A DNA stretch of 64,000 nt from Chamaelirium japonicum. Its lineage: Eukaryota > Streptophyta > Magnoliopsida > Liliales > Melanthiaceae. Positions 27,037 through 41,620 of the stretch are shown here, one piece after another; position 1 is the first letter of the stretch; each line of letters starts with the position of its first letter. The position numbers were made by a program, and so were the translations under genes. The stretch is taken from assembly GCA_947650365.1 (NCBI GenBank), contig OX393551.1:1384001-1448000 (forward strand), read 5' to 3'. Under the pieces are notes generated by a model, which saw only the letters and a program-made list of their open reading frames with translations, did not search any database and was not told the DNA's origin.

Positions 27037-28221
27037 GTATCCATTCTAATTCATTCGTACGACCCATTCTAATTCATTCGTACGATCCATTCTAATTCAT
27101 TCGCACGATCCATTCTAATTCATTCATACGATCCATTCTAATTCATTCATATAATCCATTCTAATTCTTTTGCACGAATGTATCCATTCTAATTCATTCG
27201 TTCGATCCATTCTAATTCATTCATGCGATCCATTCTAATTCATTCTAATCCATTCTAATTCATTCGTACGATCCATTCTAATTCATTCGCACAATCTATT
27301 CTAATTCATTCGTACGATCCATTCTAATTCATTCGAACGATCCATTCTATTTCATTCGTACGATCCATTCTAATTCATTCGCACAATCTATTCTAATTCA
27401 TTCGTACGATCCATTCTAATTCATTCGTACGATCCATTCTAATTCCTTCGTATGATCCATTCTAATTCATTCGTACGGTATGATTCATTCTAATTCATTC
27501 GTACGATTCATTCTAATTCAATCCATTCTAATTCATTCGTACGATCCATTCTAATTCATTCGTACGATTCATTCTAATTCAATCCATTCTAATTCATTCG
27601 TACGATCCATTCTAATTCATTCGTACGATTCATTCTAATTAATTCGCACGATCCATTCTAATTCATTCGTACGATCCAATCTAATTCATTCGTACAATCC
27701 ATTCTAATTCATTCGTACGATTCATTCTAATTCAATCCATTCTAATTCATTCGTACGATCCATTCTAATTCATTTGTACGAATGTATCCACTCTAATTCA
27801 TTCATACGATCCATTCTAATTCATTCGCACGAATGTATCCATTCCAATTCATTCGTACGATCCATTCTAATTCATTCGCACAATCTATTCTAATTCATTC
27901 GTACGATCAATTCTAATTCATTAGCATGATCCATTCTAATTCATTCGTACGATCTATTCTATTTCATTCGTACAATCCATTCTTACTCAATCGTATGATC
28001 CATTCTAATCCATTCGCACAATCTATTCTAATTCATTCGTACGATCCATTCTATTTCATTCGTACGATCCATTCTAATTCATACGATCCATTCTATTTCA
28101 TTCATACGATCCATTTTAATTCATTCGTACGATCCATTCTAATTCATTCATACGATCTATTCTAATTCATTCGTACGATCCATTCTAATTCATTCGCACG
28201 ATCCATTCTAATTCATTCATA
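27037..28221 (-). repeat. reverse satellite block
   Basis: It begins after GTGTATCC. Two 15-bp-unit clusters lie at about 27510-27590, and CGGTATGATTC is at 27476. The 27926-28165 part (CTATTTC, CTTACTC, AATCCATTC and a shortened AATTCATACG unit in order) recurs on the opposite strand at about 47115-47354. Its 79-codon open frame is only a satellite translation. Confidence 0.93.
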
Positions 28222-28760
28222 CGAATGAATTAGAATGGATCATGCGAATGAATTAGAATGGATCGTACGAATGAAATAGAATGGATTCGCACGAATGTAT
28301 CCATTCTAATTCATTCGTACGATCCATTCTAATTCATTCGCACAATCTATTCTAATTCATTCGTACGATCAATTCTAATTCATTAGCATGATCCATTCTA
28401 ATTTATTCGTATGATCTATTCTATTTCATTCGTACAATCCATTCTTACTCAATCGTATGATCCATTCTAATCCATTCGCACAATCTATTCTAATTCATTC
28501 GTACGATCCATTCTATTTCATTCGTACGATCCATTCTAATTCGTGCGATCCATTCTAATTCATTCATACGATCCATTCAAATTTATTCGCACGATCCATT
28601 CAAATTCATTCATACGATCCATTCTAATTCATTCGTACGATCCATTCTAATTCATTCGCACGATCCATTCTAATTCATTCATACGAATGAATTAGAATGG
28701 ATCGTGCGAATGAATTAGAATGGATCGTACGAATGAAATAGAATGGATTCGCACGAATGT
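27840..28760. repeat. 462-bp tandem duplication with an internal flip
   Basis: CGATCAATTC at 27904 and 28367 (463 bp), flip into forward at 28222 and 28683 (461 bp), and flip back at 28286 and 28748 (462 bp) define a tandem duplication of a mixed-polarity segment. Two more CGATCAATTC markers at 29002 and 29210 show further, less regular copies. Confidence 0.86.
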
Positions 28761-28886
28761 ATCCATTCTAATTCATTCGTACGATCCATTCTAACTCATT
28801 CGCACGATCCATTCTAATTCATTCGCACGATCCTACGAATGAATTAGAATAGATTGTGCGAATGAATTAGAATGGATCTGGATCGT
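28222..28886. repeat. tandemly duplicated small inversions
   Basis: Forward 28222-28285, reverse 28286-28682, forward 28683-28747, reverse 28748-28834, forward 28835-28886. The 64-bp and 65-bp forward inserts are near-copies 461 bp apart. Both enter at CATTCATACGAATG and leave at GGATTCGCACGAATGTATCC. The third forward insert enters at CGCACGATCCTACGAATG and leaves at GGATCTGGATCGTGTATCC, as does the end of the block at 27036. Confidence 0.91.
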
Positions 28887-30008
28887 GTATCCATTCTAAT
28901 TCATTCATACGACCCATTCTAATTCATTCGTATGATCCATTCTAATTCATTCATACGATCCATTCTATTTCATTCGTACGATCCATTCTTACTCATTCGT
29001 ACGATCAATTCTAATTCATTAGCATGATCCATTCAAATTCATTCGTACGATCTATTCTATTTCATTCGTACAATCCATTTTTACTCAATCGTACGATCCA
29101 TTCTAATTCATACGATCCATTCTAATTCATTCGCACGAATGTATCCATTCCAATTCATTCATACGATGCATTCTAATTCATTCGCACAATCTATTCTAAT
29201 TCATTCGTACGATCAATTCTAATTCATTAGCATGATCCATTCTAATTCATTCGTACGATCTATTCTATTTCATTCGTACAATCCATTCTTACTCAATCGT
29301 TTGATCCATTCTAATCCATTCGCACAATCTATTCTAATTCATTCGTACGATCCATTCTCTTTCATTCGTACGATCCATTCTAATTCATAAGATCCATTCT
29401 ATTTCATTCATACGATCCATTTTACTTCATTCGCACGATCCATTCTAATTCATTCGTACTATCCATTCTAATTCATTCGTACTATCCATTCTAATTCCTT
29501 CGTACGATCCATTCTAATTCCTTCGTACGATCCATTCTAATTCATTCATACGATCCATTCTAATTCATTCGTACGATTCATTCTAATTTAATACATTCTA
29601 ATTCATTCGTACGATCCATTCTTACTCATTCGTACGATCCATTCTAATTCATTCGCACGAATGAATCCATTCTAATTCATTCGTATGATCCATTCTAATT
29701 CATTCGCATGAATGTTTCCATTCTAATTCATTCATACGATCCATTCTATCTCATTCGTACAATCCATTCTATTTCATTCGTACGATCCATTCTAATTCAT
29801 TCGCACGATCCATTCTAATTCATTCGCATGATCCATTCTAATTCATTCGTACGATCGATTCTAATTCATTCATACGATCCATTCTAATTTATTCGCATGA
29901 TCCATTCTAATTCATTCATACGATCCATTCTAATTCATTCATAAGATCCATTCTAATTCATTCGCACGATCCATTCTTACTCATTCGTACGATCCATTCT
30001 AATTCATT
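28887..30008 (-). repeat. reverse satellite block
   Basis: Two further copies of the CGATCAATTC / TTAGCATGATCC marker occur at about 29002 and 29210, continuing the local family that starts at 27904. One CTTACTC unit here reads CCATTTTTACTC, with a T5 run near 29079. The block joins the next forward block at AATTCATTTAGAATGG, a join with no clear palindrome. Confidence 0.92.
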
Positions 30009-31420
30009 TAGAATGGATACATTCGTGCGAATGAATTAGAATGGATCGTATGAATGAATTAGAATCGATCGTACGAATGAATTAGAATGGATCATGCGAA
30101 TGAATTAGAATGGATCGTGCGAATGAATTACAATGGATCGTACGAATGAAATAGAATGGATTGTACGAATGAGATAGAATGGATCGTACGAATGACTTAG
30201 AATGGATAATTCATGCGAATGAATTAGAATGGATCATACGAATGAAATAGAATGGATTCATTCGTGCGAATGAATTAGAATGGATCGTACGAATGAGTAA
30301 GAATGGATCGTACGAATGAATTAGAATGGATTGAATTAGAATGAATCGTAGGAATGAATTTGAATGGATCGTACGAATGAATTAGAATGGATCGTACGAA
30401 TGAATTAGAATGGATTGAATTAGAATGAATCGTACGAATGAATTAGAATGAATCATACCGTACGAATGAATTAGAATGGATCATACGAAGGAATTAGAAT
30501 GGATCGTGCGAATAAATTAGAATGGATCGTATGAATGAATTAGAATAGATCGTTCGAATGAATTAGAATGGATCGTTTGAATGAATTAGAATGGATACAG
30601 TCGTGCGAATGAATTAGAATGGATCGTATGAATGAATTAGATTGGATCGTATGCATGAATTAGAATGGATCGTGCGAATGAATTTGAATGGATCGTACGA
30701 ATGAATTAGAATGGATCGAACGAATGAATTAGAATGGATACATTCGTGCAAAAGAATTAGAATGGATTGTATGAATGAATTAGAATGGATCGTGCGAATG
30801 AATTAGAATGGATAGTACGAATGAATTAGAATGGATACATTCGTGCGAATGAATTAGAATGGATTGTATGAATGAATTAGATTGGATCGTATGCATGAAT
30901 TAGAATGGATCGTGCGAATGAATTAGAATGGATCGTATCAATGAATTAGAATGGATTGTATGAATTAGAATGGATACCTTCGTGCGAATGAATTAGAATG
31001 GATCGTACGAATGAAATAGAATGGATTGTGTGAATGAATTAGAATGGATCGTGCGAATGAATTAGAATGGATCGTATTAATGAATTAGAATGGATCGTGC
31101 GAATGAATTAGAATGGATCGTACGAATGAGTAAGAATGTATCGTACGAATGAATTAGAATGGATTGAATTAGAATGAATCGTACAAATGAATTAGAATGG
31201 ATCGTACGAATGAATTAGAATGGATACATTCGTGCGAATGAATTAGAATGGATTGTATGAATGAATTAGATTGGATCGTATGCATGAATTAGAATGGATC
31301 GTGCGAATGAATTAGAATGGATCGTAAGAATGAATTAGAATGGATCGAACGAATGAATTTGAATGGATCGTACAAATGAGTAAGAATGGATCGTACGAAT
31401 GAATTAGAATGGATCGTGCG
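30009..31420 (+). repeat. long forward satellite block
   Basis: Contains the GAATCGATCG / GAGATAG / GACTTAG / GGATAATTCATGCG string at about 30063-30210 and two 15-bp units. A unit with GATTGGATCGTATGCATG repeats at about 30640, 30883 and 31270. This indicates local tandem duplication of roughly 240-390 bp segments with 28-bp units at their edges. The block flips at GGATCGTGCGAATCCATTC. Confidence 0.93.
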
Positions 31421-33206
31421 AATCCATTCTATTTCATTCGTACGATCCATTCTAATACATTCGCACGATCCATTCTAATTCATTCATACGATCCATTCTA
31501 ATTCATTCGTACGATTCCTTCTAATTCAATCCATTCTAATTCATTCGTACGATCCATTCTAATTCATTCGCACGATCCATTCTAATTCATTCGTACGATC
31601 CATTCTAATTCATTCGTACGATCCATTCTAACTCATTCGCACGATCCATTCTAATTTATTCATACGATCCATTCTAATTCATTCGTATGATCCATTCTTA
31701 CTCATTCGTACGATCCATTCTAATTCATTCGTTCGATCCATTCTAATTCATTCGTACGATCCATTCTAATTCATTCGCACGATCCATTCTAATTCATGCA
31801 TACGATCCAATCTTATTCATTCATACGATCCATTCTAATTCATTCGCACGAATGTATCCATTCTAATTCATTCGTACGATCCATTCTAATTCATTCGCAC
31901 GATCCATTCTAATTCATTCATACAATCCATTCTAATTCTTTTGCATGAATGTATCCATTCTAATTCATTCGTTCGATCCATTCTAATTCATTCGTACGAT
32001 CCATTCTAATTCATTCGCACGATCCATTCTAATTCATGCATAGGATCCAATCTAATTTATTCATACGATCCATTCTAATTCATTCGCTCGAATGTATCCA
32101 TTCTAATTCATTCGTACGATCCATTCTAATTCATTTGTACGATTCATTCTAATTCAATCCATTCTAATTCATTCGTACGATACATTCTTACTCATTCGTA
32201 CGATCCATTCTAATTCATTCGCACGATTCATTCTAATTCATTAATACGATCCATTCTAATTCATTCGCACGATCCATTCTAATTCATTCACACAATCCAT
32301 TCTATTTCATTCGTACGATCCATTCTAATTCATTCGCACGAAGGTATCCATTCTAATTCATACAATCCATTCTAATTCATTGATACGATCCAATCTAATT
32401 CATTCATATGATCCATTCTAATTCATTCGCACGAATGTATCCATTCTAACTCATTCGTACGATCCATTCTAATCCATTTGTACGAATGTATCCACTCTAA
32501 TTCATTCATACGATCCATTCTAATTCATTCGCACGAATGTATCCATTCCAATTCATTCGTACGATCCATTCTAATTCATTCGCACAATCTATTCTAATTC
32601 ATTCGTACGATCAATTCTATTTCATTAGCATGATCCATTCTAATTCATTCGTACGATCTATTTTATGTCATTTGTACAATCCATTCTAATTCATTCGTAC
32701 TATCCATTCTAATTCCTTCGTACGATCCATTCTAATTCATTCATACGATCCATTCTAATTCATTCGCACGAATGTATCCATTCTAATTCATTCGTACGAT
32801 CCATTCTAATTCATTCATACGATCCATTCTAATTCTACGATCCATTCTTACTCATTCGTATTATCCATTTTAATTCATTCACACGAATGTATCAACTCTA
32901 ATTCATTCATACGATTCATTCTAATTCAATCCATTCTAATTCATTCGTACGATCCATTCTAATTCATTCGTACGATCGATTCTAATTCATTCATACGATC
33001 CATTCTAATTCATTCGTACGATCCATTCTAATTCATTCGTACAATCCATTCTAATTCATTCGCACGATCCATTCGCATTCACTCAAATGATCCATTCTAA
33101 TTCATTCATATGATCCATTCATTCGTACGATCCATTCTTACTCATTCGTACGATCCATTCTAATTCATTTGCACGAAGGTATCCATTCTAATTCATTCGT
33201 ACTATT
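31421..33206 (-). repeat. long reverse satellite block
   Basis: A local duplication (CATTCGTTCGATCC, GCATACGATCC/GCATAGGATCC, then the reversed 28-bp unit) lies at about 31728-31862 and 31968-32102, roughly 240 bp apart. The CGTATTATCC / TATCAACTC marker pair recurs at about 32860-32900. A shortened CATATGATCCATTCATTCG unit lies near 33107-33125. The block ends by fusing GTACTATTCG with TGCGAATG. Confidence 0.92.
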
Positions 33207-36200
33207 CGTGCGAATGAATTAGAATGGATCATACGGTTGAGTAAGAATGGATTGTACGAATGAAATAGAATAGATCGTACAAATGAATTAGAATGGATTG
33301 AATTAGAATGGATCATACGAATAAATTAGAATAGATCGTACGAATGAATTAGAATGGATCGTACGAATGAATTAGAATGGATCATAGGAATGAATTAGAA
33401 TGGATCGTACGAATGGATTAGAATGGATACATTCGTGCGAATGAATTAGAATGGATCATACGAATGAATTAGAGTTGATACATTCGTGTGAATGAATTAA
33501 AATGGATAATACGAATGAGTAAGAATGGATCGTAGAATTAGAATGGATCGTATGAATGAATTAGAATGGATTCATACGAATGAATTAGAATGGATCGTAT
33601 GAATGAATTAGAATGGATCGTGCGAATGAATTAGAATGGATCGTACGAATGAATTAGAATGGATCGTAGTAATGAATTAGAATGGATCCTACGAATGAAT
33701 TAGAATAGATTGTGCGAATGAATTAGAATGGATCCTACGAATGAATTAGAATAGATTGTACGAATGAATTAGAATGGATCTGGATCGTGTATCCATTCTA
33801 ATTCATTCGTACGACCTATTCTAATTCTTTCGCACGATCCATTCTAATTCATTCTTACGATCCATTCTAATTCATTCGTATGATTCATTCTAATTCAATC
33901 CATTCTAATTCATTCGTACGATCCATTCTTACTCATTCGTACGATCGATTCTAATTCATTCATACGATCCATTCTAATTCATTCGTACGATCTATTCTAT
34001 TTCATTCACACAATCCATTCTTACTCATTCGTATGATCCATTCGTATCCATTCTAATTCATTCGTACAATCCATTCTAATTCATTCGTACGGTCCATTCT
34101 AATTCATTCGTACGATCCATTCTATTTCATTCATACGATCCATTCTAATGAATTAGAATGGATTGAATTAGAATGAATCGTACGAATGAATTAGAAAGGA
34201 TACATTCGTGCGAATGAATTAGAATGGATCGTATGAGTGTGAATGAATTAGAATGGATCGTGCGAATGAATTAGAATGGATCGTATTAATGAATTAGAAT
34301 GGATCGTGCGAATGAATTAGAATGGATCGTACGAATGAGTAAGAATGGATCGTGCGAATGAATTAGAATGGATCATATGAATGAATTAGAATGGATCGTG
34401 CGAATAAATTAGAATGGATCGTATGAATGAATTAGAATAGATTGTGCGAATGAATTAGAATGGATCGTACGAATGAATTAGAATGGATACATTCGTGCGA
34501 ATGAATTAGAATGGGTCGTATGAATGAATTAGAATCGATCGTACGAATGAATTAGAATGGATCGTGTGAATGAATTAGAATGGATACATTCGTGCGAATG
34601 AATTAAAATGAATCGTATGAATGAATTAGAGTGGATACATTCGAACAAATGAATTAGAATGGATCGTACGAATGAATTAGAATGGATACATTCGTGCGAA
34701 TAAATTAGAATAGATTATATGAATGAATTAGAATGGATCATTTGAGTGAATTAGAATAGATTGTGCGAATGATTTAGAATGGATCGTACGAATGAATTAG
34801 AATGGATCGTGCGAATAAATTAGAATGGATCTTATGAATGAATTAGAATGGATCGTGCGAATAAATTAGAATATAGATCGTACGAATGAATTAGATTGGA
34901 TCGTACGAATGAATTCGAATGTATCCTTTCTAATTCATTCGTACGATCCATTCTAATTCATTCGTACAATCCATTCTAATTCATTCGTACGATCCATTCT
35001 AATTCATTCGCACGATCCATTCTAATTCATTCGTACGATTCACTCTAATACAATCCATTCTAATTCATTCGTACGATCCATTCTTACGCATTCGTACGAT
35101 CCATTCTAATTCATTTGCACGATCCATTCTAATTCATTAATACGATCCATTCTAATTCATTCGCACGATCCATTCTAATTCATTCACACAATCCATTCTA
35201 TTTCATTCGTACGATCCATTCTAATTCATTCGCACGATCCATTCTAATTCATTCATACGATCCATTCTAATTCATTCATACGATCCATTCTAATTCATTC
35301 ATACGATCCATTCTAATTCATTCGCACGATCCATTCTAATTCATTCGCATGATCCATTCTAATTCATTCGTACGATCGATTCTAATTCATTCATACGATC
35401 CATTCTAATTCATTCGCACGAATATATCCATTCTAATTCATTCTTACGATCCATTCTAATTCATTCGCACAATCTATTCTAATTCATCCATACGATCCAT
35501 TCTAATTCATTCATACGATCCAATCTAATTCATTCATACGATCCATTCTAACTCATTCGTACGATCTATTCTATTTCATTCATACGATCCATTCTAATTC
35601 GTTTGTACGATCCTTTCTAATTCCTTCGTACGATCCATTCTATTTCATTCGTACGAATGAATTAGAATGGATCGTACGAATGAATTAGAATGGATTCATT
35701 CGTGCGAATGAATTAGAATGGATCGTACGAATGAGTAAGAATGGATCGTACGAATGAATTAGAATGAATTGAATTAGAATGAATCGTACGAATGAATTAG
35801 AATGGATCGTACGAATGAATTAGAATGGATTGAATTAGAATGAATCGTACGAATGAATTAGAATGAATCATACCGTACGAATGAATTAGAATGGATCATA
35901 CGAAGGAATTAGAATGGATCGTGCGAATAAATTAGAATGGATCGTACGAATGAATTAGAATAGATTGTGCGAATGAGTTAGAATGGATCTTATGAATGAA
36001 TTAGAATGGATCGTACGAATGAATTAGAATGGATCGTATGAATGAATTAGAATGGATCGTGCGAATGAATTAGAATGGATTCGCACGAATGTATCCATTC
36101 TAATTCATTCGTACGATCCATTCTAATTCATTCGTACAATCCATTCTAATTCATTCGCACGATCCATTCGCATTCACTCAAACGATCCATTCTAATTCAT

Positions 36201-36460
36201 TCATATGATCCATTCTAATTCATTCGTACGATCCATTCTAATTCATTCGTATGATCCATTCTAATTCATTCGCTCAATCTATTCTAATTCATTCGTACGA
36301 TCCATTCTAATTCATTAATACGATCCATTCTAATTCATTCGTACAATCCATTCTAATTCATTCGCACGTCCATTCTAATTCATTCGTACGATCCATTCTA
36401 ATTCATTCGCACGATCCAATCTAATTCATTCGTATGATCCATTCTAATTCATTCATACAT
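33207..36460. repeat. six alternating satellite blocks
   Basis: Forward 33207-33789, reverse to 34149, forward to 34917, reverse to 35653, forward to 36079, reverse to 36460. The flip at 33789 is GGATCGTGTATCC. The return at 34149 has 12-bp arms around a GA spacer. The flip at 34917 is the GAATTCGAATGTATCC class, preceded by GAATATAGATCG. The flip at 36079 is GGATTCGCACGAATGTATCC. The last block ends with CATACATGTACAAATG. Confidence 0.9.
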
Positions 36461-37461
36461 GTACAAATGAATTAGAATGGATACATTCGTGCGAATCAAT
36501 TAGAATGGATCGTATGAATGAATTAGATTGGATCGTATGTATGAATTAGAATGGATCGTGCGAATGAATGAGAATGGATCGTACGAATGAATTAGAATGG
36601 ATCGAACGAATGAATTAGAATGGATACATTCGTGCAAAAGAATTAGAATGGATTGTATGAATGAATTAGAATGGATCGTACGAATGAATTAGAATGGATC
36701 GTACGAATGAATTAGAATGGTTCGAATTAGAATGGATCGTGCGAATGAATTAGAATATGGATCGTACGAATGAATTAGAATGGATCGTGCGAATGAATTA
36801 GAATGGATCGTACGATTGAATTAGAATAAATTGTGCGAATGAATGAGAATGGATCGTACGAATGAATTAGAATGGATCGTACGAATGAATTAGAATGGAT
36901 CGTACGAATGAATTGGAATGGATATATTCGTGCGAATGAATTAGAATGGATCGTATGAATGAATTAGATTGGATCGTATTAATGAATTAGAATGGATCGT
37001 GAGAATGAATTAGAATGGATCGTACGAATGAATTAGAATGGATAGATACGTGCGAATGAATTTGAATGGATCATCCGAAGGAATTAGAATGGATCGTACG
37101 AATGAATTAGAATGGATCGTACGAATGAATTAGAATGGATCGTACGAAGGAATTAGAATGGATCGTACGAATGAATTAGAATGGATCGTACGATTGAGTA
37201 AGAATGGATCGTACGAATGAAATAGAATGGATCGTATGAATGAATTAGAATGGATCGTGCGAATGAATTAGAATGGATCGTACGAATGAATTAGAATAGA
37301 TTGTGCGAATGAATTAGAATGGATCGTGCGAATGAATTAGAATGGATCGTACGAATGAATTAGAATGGATCGTACGAATGAATTAGAATGGATCGTATGA
37401 ATGAAATAGAATGGATCGTGCGAATGAATTAGAATGGATCGTACGAATGAAATAGAATGGA
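36461..37461 (+). repeat. forward satellite block
   Basis: Forward monomers with few rare variants: a truncated GGTTCGAATTAG unit near 36720, a GAATATGG unit near 36752 and GATACGTGCG near 37046. Two 28-bp units lie near 36479 and 36624, and a related ATATTCGTGCG unit near 36913. The block ends at GGATTCGCACGAATGTATCC. Nothing resembling a gene is present. Confidence 0.93.
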
Positions 37462-39094
37462 TTCGCACGAATGTATCCATTCTAATTCATTCGTACGATC
37501 CATTCTAATTCATTCGTACAATCCATTCTAATTCATTCGCATGATCCATTCGCATTCACTCAAACGATCCATTCTAATTCATTCATACAATCCATTCTAA
37601 TTCTTTTGCACGAATGTATCCATTCTAATTCATTCGTACGATCCATTCTAATTCATTCGTATGATCTATTCTAATTCATTCGCATGATCCATTCTAATTT
37701 CTTCGTACGATCCATTTTAATTCATTCGCACGATCCATTCTAATTCATTCATACGATCCATTCTAATTCATTCGTACAATCCATTCTAATTTCTTCGTAT
37801 GATCTATTCTAATTCCTTCGTACGATCCATTCTAATTCATTCATATGATCTATTCTAATTCTTTCGCACGAATGTATCCATTCTAATTCATTCGTACGAT
37901 CCATTCTAATTCCTTCATACGATCCATATTCTAATTCATTCGTACGATCCATTCTAATTTAGTCATACAATCCATTCTAATTCATTCGCACGAATGTATC
38001 CATTCTAATTCATTCGTACGATCCATTCTACGAATTAGAATGGATCGTATGAATGAATTAGAATGGATCGTGCGAATAAATTAGAATGGATCGTATGACT
38101 GAATTAGAATAGATCGTGCGAATGAATTAGAATGGATCGTACGAATGAATTAGAATGGATACATTCGTGCGAATGAATTAGAATGGATCATACGAATGAA
38201 TTAGAATGGATCATATGAATGAATGAGAATGGATCGTACGAATGAATTAGAATGGATACATTCACGCGAATGAATTAGAATGGATCATACGAATGAATTA
38301 GAATGGATTCATTCGTGCGAATGAGTTAGAATGGATCGTACGAATGAGTAAGAATGGATCGTACGAATGAATTAGAATGGATTGAATTAGAATGAATCGT
38401 ACGAATAAATTAGAATGGATCGTACGAATGAATTAGAATGGATCGTACGAATGAAATATAATGGATCGTATGAATGAATTAGAATGGATCGTGCGAATGA
38501 ATTAGAATGGATCGTACGAATGAATTAGAATAGATTGTGCGAATGAATTAGAATGGATCGTGCGAATGAATTAGAATGGATCGTACGAATGAATTAGAAT
38601 AGATTGTGCGAATGAATTAGAATGGATCGTACGAAAGAATTAGAATGGATCGTACGAATGAATTAGAATGGATCGTATGAATGAATTAGAATGGATCGTG
38701 CGAATGAATTAGAATGGATCGTACGAATGAAATAGAATGGATTCGCACGAATGTATCCATTCTAATTCATTCGTACGATCCATTCTAATTCATTCGTACA
38801 ATCCATTCTAATTCATTCGCACGATCCATTCTAATTCATTCATACGATCCATTCTATTTCATTCGTACGATCCATTCTTACTCATTCGTACGATCCATTC
38901 TTACTCATTCGTACGATCCATTCTAATTCATTCGTACAACCCATTCTAATTCATTCGTACGATCCATTCTAATTAATTCGCACGATCCATTCTAATTCAT
39001 TCATACGATCCATTCTAATTCATTCATATGATCCACTCTAATTCATTCATACGATCCATTCTAATTCATTCGTACGATCCTTTCTAATTCATTC
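37462..39094. repeat. reverse, forward and reverse blocks
   Basis: Reverse 37462-38030, forward 38031-38742, reverse 38743-39094. The flip at 38030 is quasi-palindromic (ATTCTACGAATTAGAAT). The forward block ends with the same GAAATAG plus GGATTCGCACGAATGTATCC arrangement as blocks ending at 7785, 16147, 26110, 28285, 28747, 37461 and 40553. The last reverse block ends at CATTCGGATCGTGCGAATG, the reverse complement of the 10260 and 43305 junctions. Confidence 0.9.
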
Positions 39095-40553
39095 GGATCG
39101 TGCGAATGAATTAGAATGGAACGTATAGATTGTGCGAATGAATTAGAATGGATCGTACGAATGAATTAGAATGGATCGTACGAATGAATTAGAATGGATC
39201 GTACGAATGAGTAAGAATGGATCGTACGAATGAAATAGAATGGATCGTATGAATGAATTAGAATGGATACGTGCGAATGAATTAGAATTGATCGTACGAA
39301 TGAATAAGAATAAATTGTGCGAATGAATTAGAATGGATCGTACGAATGAATTGGAATGGATACATTCGTGCGAATGAATTAGAATGGATCGTACGAATGA
39401 AATAGAATGGATCGTGCGAATGAATGAGAATGGATCGTATGAATGAATTAGAGTGGATCATATGAATAAATTAGAATGGATCGTATGAATGAATTAGAAT
39501 GGATCGTGCGAATGAATTAGAATGGATTATACGAATGAATTAGAATGGATCGTACGAATGAATTAGAATGGATACATTCGTGCGAATGAATTAGAATGGA
39601 TCATATGAAGGAATTAGAATGGATCGTTTGAGTGAATGCGAATGGATCGTGCGAATGAATTAGAATGGATCGTATGAATGAATTAGAATGGATCGTGCGA
39701 ATGAATTAGAATGGATCGTACGAATGAGTTAGAATGGATTGAATTAGAATGAATAGTACGAATGAATTAGAATGGATCGTACGAATGAAATAGAATGGAT
39801 CGTACGAATGAATTGGAATGGGTACATTCGTCCGAATGAATTAGAATGGATCGTATGAATGAATTAGAGTGGATCGTTTGAATGAATTAGAATGGATCGT
39901 ACTTATGAATTAGAATGGGTCATACAAATGAAATAGAATGGATCGTACGAAGGAATTAGAAAGGATCGTACAAACGAATTAGAATGGATCGTATGAATGA
40001 AATAGAATAGATCGTATGAATGAATTAGAATGGATCGTATGAATGAATTAGATTGGATCGTATGAATGAATTAGAATGGATTGTACGAATGAAATAGAAT
40101 GGATCGTGCGAATGAATTAGAATGGATCGTACGAATGAGTAAGAATGGATCGTACGAATGAATTAGAATGGATTGAATTAGAATGAATCGTACGAATGAA
40201 TTAGAATGGATCGTACGAATGAATTAGAATGGATCGTACGAATGAATTAGAATGGATCGTACGAATGAAATAGAATGGATCGTACGAAGGAATTAGAATA
40301 GATCATACGAAGAAATTAGAATGGATCGTACGAATGAACTAGAATGGATTGAATTAGAATGAATCGTACGAATGAATTAGAATGAATCATACCGTACGAA
40401 TGAATTAGAATGGATCATACGAAGGAATTAGAATGGATCGTACGAATGAATTAGAATGGATCGTACGAAGGAATTAGAATGGATCGTACGAAGGAATTAG
40501 AATGGATAGTACGAATGAATTAGAATGGATCGTACGAATGAAATAGAATGGAT
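39095..40553 (+). repeat. long forward satellite block
   Basis: Starts with GGAACGTATAGATTGTGCG and follows the variant order of about 440-800 and 17650-18000. Later it holds a GTGAATGCG marker (near 39623), several 15-bp units and GAATCATACCG near 40385. It ends with GAAATAGAATGG and then GGATTCGCACGAATGTATCC. Confidence 0.93.
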
Positions 40554-41620
40554 TCGCACGAATGTATCCATTCTAATTCATTCGTACGATCCATTCTAAT
40601 TCATTCGTACGATCCATTCTAATTCATTCGTACGATCCATTCTAATTCATTCGCACCATCCATTCTAATTCATTCGTACGATCCATTCTAATTCATTGAC
40701 ACGATCCATTCTAATTCATTCATACGATCCATTCCAATTCATTCGTACAATCCATTCTAATTCATTCGTACGATCCATTCTAATTCATTCGCACAATCTA
40801 TTCTAATTAATTCGTACGATCCATTCTAATTCATTCGCACGATCCATTCTAATTCATTCATACGATCCATTCTATTTCATTCGTACGATCCATTCTTACT
40901 CATTCGTACGATCCATTCTAATTCATTTGCACGAAGGTATCCATTCTAATTCATTCGTACTATCCATTCTAATTCCTTTGTACGATCCATTCTAATTCCT
41001 TCGTACGAATGAGTAAGAATGGATAGTACGAATGAATTAGAATGGATCGTACGAATGAATTAGAATGGATCGTACGAAGGAATTAGAATGGATTGTATGA
41101 ATGAATTAGAATAGATCGTATGAATGAATTAGAATGGATCTTACGAATGAATTAGAATGGAACGTACGAATGAATTAGAATGGATCGTACGAATGAATTA
41201 GAATGGATACATTCGTGCAAATGAATTAGAATGGATCGTGCGAATGAATTAGAATGGATCGTACGAATGAATTAGAATGGATACATTTGTGCGAATCCAT
41301 TCTATTTCATTCGTACGATCCATTCTAATTCATTCGCACGATCCATTCTAATTCATTCATACGATCCATTCTAATTCATTCGTACGATCCATTCTAATTC
41401 ATTCGTACGATCCATTCTAATTCATTCGCACAGTCTACTCTATTTCATTCGTACGATCCATTCTAATTCATTCGCACGATCCATTCTAATTCATTCATAC
41501 GATCCATTCTATTTCATTCGTACGATCCATTCTTACTCATTCGTATGATCCATTCTAATTCCTTTGCACGAAGGTATCCATTCTAATTCATTCGTACTAT
41601 CCATTCTAATTCATTCGCAC

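Noticed and set aside
27926..28165. 79-codon open frame nearly identical to one at 47079-47354 on the other strand
   Set aside because: The similarity might look like a conserved protein, but it is fully explained by an inverted DNA duplication of satellite units.
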